Shown one piece after another: positions 22,572 to 34,200 of a stretch of 64,000 nucleotides of DNA. The notes below the pieces were generated by a model. That model made no database searches. It was given only the letters and a program-made list of their open reading frames with translations, and was not told the DNA's origin. Source of the DNA: Prillingera fragicola. Lineage: Eukaryota > Basidiomycota > Tremellomycetes > Trichosporonales > Trichosporonaceae. Position numbers and translations under genes: made by a program. The DNA lies in assembly GCA_002335605.1 (NCBI GenBank), contig BEDY01000001.1, forward strand, positions 1,550,001 to 1,614,000, in the 5' to 3' direction. Each line of letters opens with the position of its first letter. The stretch's first letter is position 1.

Positions 22572-24446
22572 TTAGGCCTGCCCGGCCCAGTACAGTCGGA
22601 GACGGGCGAGACCAGAGTGCAGGGCCCCGACGCCGAGGGGTACAAGCGGTGTGGTCGCCGTCTCGGCAACGACAAGAGCTATGATGACGGGCCAGGCGAT
22701 GTAGGGCCAGTACGGCGCAAGCATGCGGCGGCTGGACTCGGCGGAGCCGATGAGGTTCTTGAGCGCACGGTCCGAGGCGCCTTCGCCGCCCGAAGGAGTG
22801 TACGCGTCCACCTGGGGGAATGGACGAGACGCGCCAAAGGGCGCAGCAGTCAGGAGAGCAAGAGAGGCGGCGACAGCGTCCTCGTGACGGGCGTAGCCCG
22901 TGGAAGCCGACCAAGCACCAAGGTACGAGATGCGGCGAGTGTTCTGCACCTCCTCCAACCCACGCAGGCCGGTACTGCTCGCGGCAGTTGGGAACGGCAG
23001 CTCATACCTCCAGCGCTGAGCATCGGCTGCCCAGGAGGGGTTGACGGTGAGACGAACGCGGCCGTGCTTGTCCTCGGACAGGTGGTTGATTGCGTTCATG
23101 TTGAAGGTTCTGCGTTGTCAGCAACTCGCCTGTCCCCAATGTGGCACTGACAGAGAAATGTGGCGGCGGCTGAGCGGCAGAGATGAATCATACGCAGGCG
23201 GCGCAGGCGTAGCTGAGTAGTGAACTACGACATCAGCAACAGTCCCAACATCACTGAACTCTGCAAAACTTACCCGTCTTACTTTGCTCCTCGCCACTGT
23301 GCAGTTCAACCTCAATGGACTGCCACGACATTGCTCGCAGGGCCTTGGTCTCCTCTGGCGAAGCCCAACCGCCCCGGTTAAGCATTTCCAGAGCGGTATC
23401 AGAGTGAACGCTAACGTGTAAGCTCCTTTCGCTGCTTGTGGCACTCACGCAAGGATGACATGATCGTAGCCATGATGGGCTCCAGACTCCTCAATCAGAG
23501 TCACACCATGCTCGTGGCTTGAGACACCAACAATCTTGGTGTTGAGGTGAAGATTCTCGGGGGGCACAATACTGGTCACAGCGTCGACAAAAGTCTTGGT
23601 ACCGCCTTGAACTGTCATCCAGTCTGCCTTGGACGCATCCAGCAGACCATTGCTGAGCAGGCCCTTAACGACCATTGGCGCTGGCATGTCGAGGGCTGTA
23701 GCATCGTCGGGAGTTAACCACAGAAAAGCGATGAGGGGCTGGGCATTAGACGATCCACTGCTCGCGTGCTTACCAGGAGGTGTTCATCAATGAAGCTGCG
23801 ACTGTACCCTTCGCGCTCTAGATACTGGGCCATGGTGAGGTCGGCATCCTCAGCGCCTACGATGTCCGGGGCGTACGCAGCGAACCGAAGGGCGTCAAAC
23901 GAAGTACGCCAAGCGCGGGGGCTGAATCTGGCCTGTCAGCTGGGGAATTGGAGCACATTGCCGACGTACAGGTTGGCGAGGCTACTGATGCCGCTGGGAG
24001 TACCGTCATTGGAAACGGAGAGGGTGATCTTGGTTTGTTGGAGAGGGATGTTAAGCAGCTGGAAGAAGCGTGCAAGATTGGGCGAAGCAGCGCGGTTGAA
24101 TGCCATCTGTTGTTAGTTCGACTATGCGACCTCATGGACTAACAGCTCCCCTAATGACGAAGTCAGCCCTGCTCTGTGGGAAGGCGTGTTGTACTTACGT
24201 GTCAACTGAGCATGGCTCCTTTTTGTCACCTGCAAACGTCAGCGACCAACAGGTTTGGAGAGCTCACATTGGTACTCGACGGTATGAGCATGTCCGCCGG
24301 CGTAGTCGTTCTGCTCATAGATGTTGACCTCGTGGTCCGAGTACGTCTTGAGAATCTGACAGTCAACCAATATTGCTACCCTATCCGACACGTACCCAGA
24401 GAGCCGAGAGGCCCGAGATGCCTGATCCCACAATGGCGATGCGCAT
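22572..24446 (-). CDS. FAD/NAD(P)-binding oxidoreductase of the COG2907 / amine-oxidase-like type, membrane-anchored
   Basis: Ten exons: 24446-24396, 24355-24268, 24229-24199, 24150-24144, 24106-23970, 23927-23774, 23738-23449, 23410-23274, 23224-23152, 23109-22572 (1506 nt, 501 residues). The start MRIAIVGSGISGLSALW is a Rossmann dinucleotide-binding motif (GxGxxG), followed by the FAD ribose region VNIYEQNDYAGGHAHTV. DTGAMAFNRA, VQGGTKTFVDAV, VILAVHSDTALEML and the late YLGAW are the conserved blocks of this family. One hydrophobic helix near the C terminus (YIAWPVIIALVVA) suggests a membrane tether. In bacteria relatives sit beside cyclopropane-fatty-acid synthase genes, hinting at lipid modification; that link is not visible here. 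Exon 4 is only 7 nt and is needed to restore DTGAMAFN. The substrate is unknown. Confidence 0.85.
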
Positions 24447-25616
24447 CGTGGCTGAGGAAGAAAGAGCGTGGCGAGGAAGAAATAGGTGGCGCGAGAATAT
24501 AGGGGGAGAAGAGAATGCGAGGGCTGGGAATGTGTAGCAGGTAACCAGAGGACTGCAACGAGGTCCACGATAAAAAAAGTTGACGTGAGAGAATCGCGTC
24601 GTTTGCCGCTAGCTTTGGATCCTGCCCGACCCTCAACGCCTGGGAAAGTCGTGAAGTCTGTGGGGGCCAGCGATAATGGGGCGGCAGGTGCCTGTGGAGA
24701 CCCCAGTCAGGCACGCGGCAATCTTCTTCTTCCCATCAGGTTATGTAAGCCTTTCGGGGCAGCAGAGCCAAACACTTGAGGATCCTCAGAGTCCAGACCT
24801 TGGCAACCGACAACGGGATTCCCGGCACAGTGACATGCCACCTCCCTCTGCTCCTCCGCTGGCGCGCGCAGCTGTCGGATGCTGAAAGACGCGCCGACGC
24901 GTTTCAATCTGAAGAAAACGTGTTCCTCGATGATATAGTGTGCGTAAGAGTGTTTGTGCAAGTTCGGGAACGGCTAAAAGCTTTAGCCAAGGCTGCAGAT
25001 CTGCCCACGTATTTGTCTGTCTGTGCGGAGAGGTCATGAAAGGATCGAGGATCGGATGAGCGAATCGTAAATCTTGCGTCTGTCATCACTACTGCGGCGC
25101 GAGCACCGGGGTTGCAATGTTAACTTGTTTCCTGTCAAGTTCACTCGCTGCTCGGTGAGTCGGCCGATGCAGCCCAAGTGTCTGCTATGCGGTTGGGCGG
25201 TGGTTTGCTGATTAATTTCTCGGCAGGGTCCACGGCCTAAAACTGGGTCATGTTTTCTGATAAGCTGCCGCCACCGGCCGGTTCGGTGCAAGCACGCGTG
25301 CGAATGGATCGTCAGGCGGATGTTCGCTGGTCATAGCCAATGGGAAGCTCGCTATTACGATGAGCAAACATTCCGTTGGCCAGCAGTCAGCCAAAGCACA
25401 GGCGATCTGGGTGAGGGATGTCACAAAGGTCCCTAAAATAATTCCGGTTTTTTCAATTCTGCAGTGTGACGTACGTGCCTGGCTGTTAAACGAGCGCGGT
25501 GCAATCACCACCACCACGAGCAGCTTAGCAAACGCCCCTTGTCCTTTTCTCTCTCTTCACTTTGGCTTTGAACTTTCTCACTCTTCCTCTCACACGTTAC
25601 ATTTTCAACAATAACC
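24447..25616. promoter_or_regulatory. Divergent promoter region, FAD oxidoreductase and CCC1
   Basis: 1.17 kb between two outward-facing starts. No gene seen. A CCAAT box at 25337-25341 lies about 276 bp upstream of the CCC1 start; in many fungi CCAAT-binding HAP/HapX complexes control vacuolar iron transporters, so it is a candidate iron-response site, but a single pentamer is weak evidence. Confidence 0.4.
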
Positions 25617-26929
25617 ATGGTCTTTGGTGGCAAGAAAGGCAACGACGGCGAGCGCCAGCCCCTCCTCAAGTCGGACGGTGGCTGCTGCGGTGGCAAGGCT
25701 GGCGGCAAGTGCTGTGGTGGCGCCAACCGCGCGACGGGATCCTCTAGCCTCGCCCCCTCGGGTGCCGCTGTCCCTCTCAAGCGTGGATCTCCTGCCAAGA
25801 CTAGCGGCGTTGAGCCTGTGTGGCCCATCGAGCGCACTTCTTCCCGCTCATCGCTTCGTTCTCAACGCAGTGCTCAGCGCCTTCGTCGCGTCGAGGATCT
25901 TCTCGAGGATGAGGAACCTCTCCACACCAAGTGCGGCGCCGATGGTGGACAGTGCTGTGAGTACATGATGGGGATATGGATGCCAGGAGGAATGCACCTC
26001 GTGTGATCCGGCGGTTATTTGACCAATACATGGGGGAGTATGAGGATATTGTCGCTGACGTGATACAGGCAAGGAGCTCAAGGGTGACGACGAGCGGCAC
26101 CTTATCAGCCCAGAGATTGTCCGTGACATGTAAGTGAAGTGACTCCGCAGCGTGCGTTTTTCTGACTTTTGACAGCATTATCGGTCTCTCGGACGGCCTG
26201 ACCGTTCCTTTTGCTCTTACTGCGGGCCTTTCGTCTATCGGCAACTCGAGCCTTGTTGTGACTGGTGGTCTCGCCGAACTCTGTGCCGGCGCCATCTCGA
26301 TGGGGCTTGGTGGTTTCCTCGCCTCGCAAGCCGAGCTGGACCACTTCCACTACCTTCGCAAGCAGACCCACGGCCGCGTGCTTCGTTCATGCGATGGCGA
26401 GATGGAGCGCGAGGTTCACGCCATTCTCGGCCCCCTTGGTGTCAAGGAGGCGCTTTCGCGTCTTGTCGCCGAGGACCTGCGCGAGGTCGAGGACGATGCC
26501 TGTGGAGCGATTGAGGGCGTCGACGTGGTTGCCTCGGACGAGGAGAGCGGCATTATCGAAAAGGTTGATCCCAACGTCGGCCTCACCGCCTTCCTGCTCA
26601 AGTTTGGAGAGGGCATGGAGGAGGTTCCCGTTTCGCGCCTCTGGGTCTCGGCTCTCACCATTGGCATGTCTTACTTTATCGGTGGCCTCATCCCTCTTAT
26701 TCCTTACATGTTCACTTCGACAACCGATGCCGGTCTCATTTGGTCGCTTATCATCACCGGCATTATCTTGCTCATCTTCGGCGCTGGCAAGACCTACTTC
26801 ACTGGCGCGGCTGGTGGAGTGCGCGGCTACATCTGGGGCGCCGTCAGCATGCTCTTCGTTGGTGGCTTTGCCGCCGGAGCAGCTTTCGGCCTCGTCAAGC
26901 TCCTTGGCGTCGAGGAGGGATGCAACTAG
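25617..26929 (+). CDS. CCC1: Vacuolar iron/manganese transporter, CCC1/VIT1 family
   Basis: Exons 25617-25956, 26069-26129, 26176-26929 (1155 nt, 384 residues); intron 1 is 112 nt, longer than its neighbours. The membrane domain starts at IIGLSDGLTVPFALTAGLSS (about residue 135) and continues with VVTGGLAELCAGAISMGLGG, a cytosolic acidic metal-binding loop rich in Glu/Asp, and three more helices ending near the C terminus, giving the usual five. It imports Fe2+/Mn2+ into the vacuole by proton antiport and protects against iron overload. The N-terminal 115 residues are an extension with clustered Cys pairs (GGCCGGKAGGKCCGG, QCCKEL) not needed for transport, possibly metal-binding. The start codon follows a pyrimidine-rich leader. 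Confidence 0.93.
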
Positions 26930-27311
26930 AGGCACAATCAATTTCCTTGTTGACGGGTTCGCGCTCCCGGATACCAACTGTTATTCCCTTTACACTCTCA
27001 ATGGCCCCCGATGGCCCGTATACCCAGCCCTTGTTCCTGCGGGATACAGTGCATCAGCTCGCCTCTGCGGCTCTTTCTTGTACTCTTTGTTCACCTGATG
27101 AATGTAGACTTTCTTTCGTTTTTACTAGCAAATGCATCACTGACGTTATGAATGTGTATGGTGACTAAACCGCATCGTTATTGGCTCTCTACATGCTCTG
27201 CGTGGCGCAGTGCTGGCTGCGCTGTACAACTGCAGCTCTAGGGTGGGTGGGTCGATCGGTAGGGCGTCGACATGTGTTGGGGGTGGTAGTCCAGACGGCC
27301 TGGGGTCCCTT
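26930..27311. other. Convergent 3' spacer
   Basis: 382 bp between the CCC1 and GT90 stop codons; presumed 3' UTRs only. Confidence 0.5.
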
Positions 27312-29496
27312 TTACTGGTCGATACCGGGCATTGCCTCGATCTTGGCAATCTGCTCCTCACCGTTCTGAGCTTTGTGCTGGGAGGGAGGGTCGCGGTGGT
27401 AATCTTGGAGCACAAAGTCCATCTTGCCATTGTCACGATCCGGCGAGACGAGGCGGGCGTACTCGAGGTAGAGGCGGAGCATGTAGATCTGCAAGTCCTC
27501 CTTGCGCCACGTACGCTCAACCCAACATTGTCCGTTCAGGGCGATACGACGCGCAACCTCGTCATGCGCTCCCTTGCCCGAAGGTGTACCTCGGAAGAAG
27601 GCAATGATGGAGAAGAGATCCGAGTAGTCCATTTTTGTGGGGACGTAGGCAAACCACTCGGGAAGATGGCGAGTGTTCCACTCGGGGAACAGGGTCGCCT
27701 TGATAACGACATTCAGGCTCGCCAGAAGGCGCGGGAAGCGCGAACTCCACGCATTGCCATCGGTCTGGTTGTCAGCATTGCCAGGGGCTGGCCAACTTAC
27801 GTCCAGAATATATTTGTACTGGTTTGACGTTTCGGGAGAGTCCTTGGAAGCAAACGAAATCTCCTCCTTCATCTCGTTGCAAGTCCCATCGTCGTTGTCA
27901 CACTGCCAAGGGCCGCCGGCAATCTTGACGTCCATGTAGTATTGACCCAATGTCCGGCGTCCAAACTTGTTCAGCTCCGCCTCTCCTGTTGAACCCTTGG
28001 GGACGAGAACATCTTGCAGGCCGGACGTCCTATCGTTTGCCAGAAAGTGAAGACGCTCGCGGTGGCTCTGGCGCCACTTGGCCCCGTTCCCCTTGTCGTG
28101 GGACATGCCTGTGGAAAGACCGCGCCAGTACAGCTTGCCACTTTTGGCCGTCCAGGCCGGATCATGTCCCACATCATCACGTCGACCGTCGCGACCCACG
28201 GGAGTGATCGGAATGTCACCATTGAGTACAGTTTTGGACGGCACAAAGATTGGATAAAGCTTGGTGTGAGGCTTTGGATGCGAGTGCTCATTGTGCGCCT
28301 CCAGGAGCATGCCGTGGTTCTCCATGAGCGAAGGGTGATCGCAAGGGTTCATGGTGGAGAGGTGATTGGAAACGAATGTGTCCGCAGCGGCTACACTCTC
28401 AGCATGGCTCAGCGTTCGTTACTCACGCGTCTCAGTTTGCTTCAGGTTCAAGAGAGAGTTTGGCGCGCACGCCTTGCGCCAATTCTGCTCAAAGCGATCA
28501 ACTTCATTCTGTTGGTTCGAAACACGGTGTAGCTTGGCGGCGTCGACGAGCTCCTTGTTGCGCTCATAATCCAGCATGATTGAAGGTTGGTCATGGATGG
28601 AGAATGTGGCCCGGAAGTCGGGCATAAGGTGGATGAACTCCTCCATGAGGTTGGTCTGCGCATCGGCGCGAGGCCGGCTCGCCCACCAGGTGTCACGCGA
28701 GTAATTGTCGTTCCATTTCACCTCGACCCTCTTGTCAATCACAATGAGCGTGAACGTTTCCGGAATGTCTTCCACTTGCTTGAGACGCTCGGCGAGTTTG
28801 GCAACGGGGAGACCCCAATAAGGCAGCAATGACTCCATGATGCTGAGCCTTGTCAGTGCACTGCTCTACTGTTCTGAAGAGCAACTCACGAGTCGAACTC
28901 ATCGGTGAGGAGGGTGTCACGAGACGTGGCGAATTGCCACCTGTAGGTTAGCCTTCACTTCTGCTTCCAATGGCTTACCAGTCATCAAAGCCCTTTGGAG
29001 GGGGTCGGCCCCATCTTGCCTCGTACTTGCGCACAGCCTGCTCCAGCGTCTTGCTCTGACTTTGAAGCATGTCATTCCACTTGCGTTCTCCTTGACGCAG
29101 AAGCGCCAGAATGGGGTGCGACATTTCCGTAGACCCAGTCGCGTTCGATGCTGAGCCCAGTGCCACGACGCCTTTAGAGACTTCTGTGAGTTCCACAGCC
29201 TCTGCACGCAGCTTCTCCGCTGGGCTCAGAGCGTCATACGCCGACAGGAAGACGCAGCGGCCATGCTCATCAAACTCGGCTGGACGATCCGGCCTGCTTG
29301 GGTCGATGATGGGTGGAATCCACTTTGCCGGTGACAAAATAGACGAGTCGGGGTTATGATGGGGGTAGCTCGATATTGCTGGAGGGAGAGTCGACGGGGC
29401 AAACGTGTTGAGCAGGAGGAACATGGCCACCAGCGTACCAATCAAAATGACTAGACGCCGTGGCAACGGAAGCCCATGGGGAAGACCGAACAGCAT
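27312..29496 (-). CDS. Glycosyltransferase family 90 (CAP10 domain), Golgi type II membrane protein
   Basis: Five exons: 29496-28979, 28940-28890, 28842-28427, 28390-27801, 27764-27312 (2028 nt, 675 residues). A short cytoplasmic N terminus precedes a signal-anchor (about residues 16-36, [20 protein letters not shown]). A stem region of about 130 residues leads to the CAP10/GT90 domain, recognised by [70 protein letters not shown] and the DYSDL block. In Cryptococcus, GT90 members such as Cap10 and the xylosyltransferase Cxt1 build capsule and glycolipid glycans, so a Golgi xylosyltransferase-like activity is plausible. Donor and acceptor cannot be read from sequence alone. It converges on CCC1 and diverges from RPB9. 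Confidence 0.9.
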
Positions 29497-30570
29497 ATTG
29501 CAAGCGTTGTCAACGTGGCTCGGCAGACAGAACCAGCGCGTGAGGCGCGGTGGGTGTTGGAAGGCGGTCGCTCCGAGTACGCAAGCGCCAGTCGGGGGCC
29601 CAGGAGAGCAAGAGTGGGCTAGTCGGCAGACTGAGAAGGAAAAGTTCTGCAGTGGGTCGCGCTTTGACCAAAGTTCAAGGTAGGTAGGTGGTGTGAATGT
29701 TGGCAACGGACGTGTGCCGCCATGCAACAAGTCATATGTGATCCACTACTGGGCAAAGCTGCCAGGGCAAAGTGGTGGTGACCCCCGCCAAGGCATGGCA
29801 GCCAAAATGACCCCTCTCAGCTTCTCAGGCCCTTTGCCACCCACAGTTGCCCAACCAGGCACCGCCTGGTCTCAGGAAACTGGGCCGGACAGTCGTCGCA
29901 GTGATCGCTCCGTCGTTTAGTCTTGCCCTCAGAAGGTTGGACATTTCCCTGTTCGGCAGCGCCAATGAATACACCGTGGCGCACACCGTTGAGCCTGTTT
30001 GTGGCCAAACCAGTCGCTGTGATTCCTCCCAAATGTCCAATGTGGCGTCAGTGGTTGCCAGGGCATTGGGGGCCTCGTGGATCGCGGTGCAGAACATGCA
30101 CAGCCTGTTGGTTGTGAGGAGATCTTGCATCTGACCGCCGGGCATGTGCAGCATTGTTCTGAGCACTTCTGCGGACCCGAATCTTCAGAGACTCTGCTGT
30201 CTGTGCGTTGGTAGACATGGATTATGGTTATACTCCTGAGGCTGAAGATCAGAGGCATGAGCGCAGAGGTGCGAGACATGCAGCTTGGGTCCTGGGCCTG
30301 GGAAACCCCTGGTACATTTACTTTGGATTCCGGAGACACAAACCTTGCAACCTTGGCCAGCGGGACCTTTTGCTGTGACAGCTCGCGCCTTCCACCACAT
30401 ACTCCTCCCAATTAGGCTTGCTGAAGTCTTGACACGCCTTGGTAGAGGCGTGGAAGCGGCGCGGCCACAGTTAACTGTCTCGTCTTCACAATCTCAACGC
30501 TATCGCTTGACAATACACCTTTCGCCTTCAAAAACAGTCGCTAGCAAAGCATTCTTGTGTTGCGGCCATC
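29497..30570. other. Divergent intergenic region, GT90 and RPB9
   Basis: 1.07 kb between outward-facing starts, with no recognisable gene, repeat or RNA. It must carry both promoters. Confidence 0.45.
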
Positions 30571-31104
30571 ATGCCGACCCTCAAGTTTTGTGGAGAATGG
30601 TTAGTTACCTAAAGAACTCCTCCTGGACCAGCGCTGACATCTTGCAGCAACAACCTCTTGTATCCTCGCGTCAGTAGACACAATTAACGCTGTCCTCTGC
30701 TGTTGCTGACCAATGCCCAGTCGGATAACAACTCCAAGGTGCTTCTCTACCAGTGCCGCAACTGCAACTATGCCGAGAATGCCTTGCCAGAGGCTGGATG
30801 GGCACCTTGCGTGTACAAGAATGATCTGTTGACAGTTGCTAGGTAAGCAACCTTCTCTCAACATCTCTGGCCGTAATCTGACCATTGCAGGGAGCAACCA
30901 GGCGAGACAAAGGACCTGGAAACGGACCCAACGTTGCAACGATCAAATATCCAGTGTCCCATCTGCTTCAAGAACGGTGCCGTCTTCTACCAAGACCAGG
31001 CAAAGCGCTTGACCACCAACATGACCCTCTTCTTCTACTGCGTCCACTGCAAGCACCTCTTCCGCGACCCCAAGGTCAAGACCCGCACGAAAACCTTGTC
31101 ATAA
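30571..31104 (+). CDS. RPB9: RNA polymerase II subunit Rpb9
   Basis: Exons 30571-30599, 30648-30669, 30721-30842, 30891-31104 (387 nt, 128 residues). The N-terminal zinc ribbon reads FCGECNN ... YQCRNCNY and the C-terminal TFIIS-like ribbon CPICFKNG ... FYCVHCKHLF, each with two CxxC pairs. Both halves, and the linker AGWAPCVYKNDLLTVAREQPGETKD (in two parts across intron 3), match eukaryotic Rpb9 closely. The subunit sits on the Pol II jaw and supports transcript proofreading and elongation. The first two exons are tiny (29 and 22 nt), and introns 1 and 2 use the less usual donors GTTAGT and GTCAGT. It ends 176 bp from the stop of the convergent ABC-COX10 gene. Confidence 0.96.
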
Positions 31105-31280
31105 TAACAGCATCGACATGTCCCAGATTTAGACTGCATGCATTGTATTTGTACTGTTCCTTGTGGATCACTTGCTGCGAAAAGGAGTTGGTGTGCACTC
31201 TGCAACATTCGTCCGCAAGAGGTGATATTTAGATGCCATGCGCATGCTACTGTAGTGGTACAAATGTGTCTACTCTCTTC

Positions 31281-34200
31281 CTAGGCCTTGTGCGGTTGCA
31301 GCACGCGACCACGTTCCTCCTCAATGCGGAGAATCTCCGTCTTCCCTTCATCACTGTCCTCCCACTTCTTCTCCTTTGTCACCCAGGACGAGAGATTCTT
31401 GTGGATGAGCATCAAGCCAAGCACTGCAGGAAGGTACCACAGACTGACGAAGAACACTCGCTTGGCAGTGGTCTCGTTTGTTCGTCGCCAAAAGTCGTAC
31501 GCGCTGCGAACGAATATAGCGTTGGGCACTGCCGAGGTGAGGGCAAATGACCAGTCAACGCAACCCGAGAGGGGCGCCATGATTGCGCAGATGGGAACAA
31601 GCAGCAACGCATGCCTCAGCGACACCAGTGCGTTGAGCCGCGGAGACAGCACCGAGAGCATAGGATAACCGGACAAAGCGTAGTAGGGGCGGATCATGTG
31701 GGAGAGAGCGTTGAAGTGAGGAAACTGCCACGAGAAGAGTAGCACGGCAAGCGTCCAGGCAGTAAGAGGGTTGGGAAGATCCGGAAGGCTCTCGAGCAAA
31801 GGCCAGTGCAGGAGCAGAGGCTGCTCTGCGGTTGGCAACAGAGAGCCGCCGGTTGCAGTCCAGCCCATCAAAGGGGTAATGCCGCCCACGACAGCGCCCA
31901 CCCAGGTGTTGGAGACGCTGAAACGCTTCATTGGAGTGTAAACGCCAGCGTAGAGCAACAGGTTACCGATGCCAAGGAGTGCTGTGGTGGGGTTACAGCC
32001 AAACCAAAGGATGGTGCCTCCCAGAGCGGTGCAGGCAGTACCAAAGGCAGCGGCATGAAACGGAGTAACACGACGAGCGACGAGAGGCCTTACACGTGTG
32101 CGTGGAGTCTGGGCGTCAAGAGGCACCTCCATGATCTGGTTGAATGTGTTGGCAGCGGCCGAGGTCAGGAAAGTGCCCGCCGTGAGGGCCAAAAGGACGG
32201 GCAGTGACAGTGGGAGGGGCGAGAGCGCAAAGCCAGTGGTCGCAGTGAGGGTCATGAGAATGGAAAGGTTCCGCTTGGACAGCTGCGAGTAAATGGTGAT
32301 GAGGCGACGAGGGTTCAAGTCAGGAAGAGGCTTGTACGCTGTCAACGGCGCAGCTGGTGCTGGTGGAACAGGTAGGTCGAGGTCCGCGAGAGGAACGGCG
32401 GGGGCATTTGCGGCCTTCCACACTGTGGAAAACTCTTTGGGAGGTTGAGGAACAGTAGGCGCAGCGTGGCCAGAGAAGCGGCGGGCGCTGGTGTGAGCGT
32501 AGCGACGCTGGGTGATGACAGGAGAGGCGCGAATCGCGGCAGCAGAGTTGACGGTAATGGGGGCCGGGTCCGATTTGGTCGTGGACTCGGCAGGCTTGGT
32601 CTCCTCTGGAGTGTCCTCCTCAGCAGCCTCCCCAATCGTAGCCATTTGGCCCTGAACCATTTTCCTGAAGCGACCATGAGGCCGTGTGATAAGGTCATCG
32701 TAAGACCCATCTTCAGCAACTTGGCCGCCTTCCAGGTACACAACGCGGTCCGCCTGTGCAATGGAGCTCAAACGGTGGGCGATCAAGATGACGGTGATTT
32801 CGGAGTCGTTGAAGAGAGAGTCAAGGGCCGCGTTCACGGCGCGCTCAGACTCTGAGTCGAGAGCACTCGTGGCTTCATCCATCAACAACACCGAGGGACG
32901 TCCAACCAAAGCACGGGCGATTGCAATGCGCTGGCGCTGACCGCCAGAGAGACTCGCCTTCGTAATGACAGTCTCGTAACCCTCGGGCAGGCGCTCAATA
33001 AAGTCACAGTGCGCAACATCGGCAGCACGCTTCACGTCGTCCATGGTAGCGTTGGCGTGACCGTACTTGATATTGTCCCCAATAGTTCCTCCAAAGAGAA
33101 TGGGGTCCTGGGGGACGTAACCGATGCGGGCACGCCAAGACTCGGGCTCCAGCTCGCGAATGTCCTTGTTGCCAAAGAGCACCTGACCATGGGTTGGGTC
33201 GTAGAAACGCAAAAGTAGGAGCTGAACGGAGCTCTTGCCGCTACCACTGCCTCCAACAAGTGCCACCTGCTCACCCTGGTCGATGCGCAGGTTGACACCA
33301 TTCAGGACCTTGACGTCAGGACGCGAAGGATAGGCGAACGCAACGTCACGGAGCTCGATGGCGGCATGATCAGACTTGGGGACGGGAGCACCAATTGACA
33401 AAGGCACTGGCGACGGAAGAGCGTGGAGTGAAATGATACGCTGAGACGCACCGACACCGCGCATCAAACCTGTGAAGAAGGTCGCAAGAGCTGTCGTCAG
33501 CTAGGATACTCTCAGGGTTACCTACTGTTGAGACTCCATTCAATCCAGTTGACGTAAATGAGCGAAGTAGTCATGTCACCAACGGAAATCTCGCCACGCT
33601 TAACCAACACACCGCCGTATATCAACAGGCCGATCATGGCGAGGTCACCGGCAACTTCGTTTGCTCCTTGGAACACACCATTTGCGTACGTCTCTTTGCG
33701 CTGAAGGTTGAATACGCTTGCAACACGCCCAGCAAAAAGAGCTCGCTCAGCTGGTTGCGTGTTGGACGCCGTGACAGTGCGGTGCGCAGAGAGACGTTCC
33801 TCAGCGAGTTTACTCATGTTACCAAGTGCCTCTTGAGTCTTGAGCGACAGAGACCGAATGTAGCGACCATAGAAGTAAGAGGCGACTGAGATGGGCGGGA
33901 AAAGGAGGAGCATGACCGTACAGAGCTTGGGCGAGATGAGGTACATCGCACCAACTCCGACACCGGCGCCGAGAACAGCCTTAAGACCTTCGCCGAGATT
34001 CTCACTCAAACTCTGTCCGACAATGGACGAGTCCTGGCCGAGGCGAGACAGGGCGTCTCCCACTCCGGAAGTCTCAATGTGCGATGGAGGCAGGTGAAGG
34101 TACTGGCGGTAGGTCTTGTTTCGGATCTGAGCCACAGTACGCTGACCAGCTAGCCGGAGAGCAATGCTGCGACAGGAATTGGCGAGGGCTCCAAGTAGAA

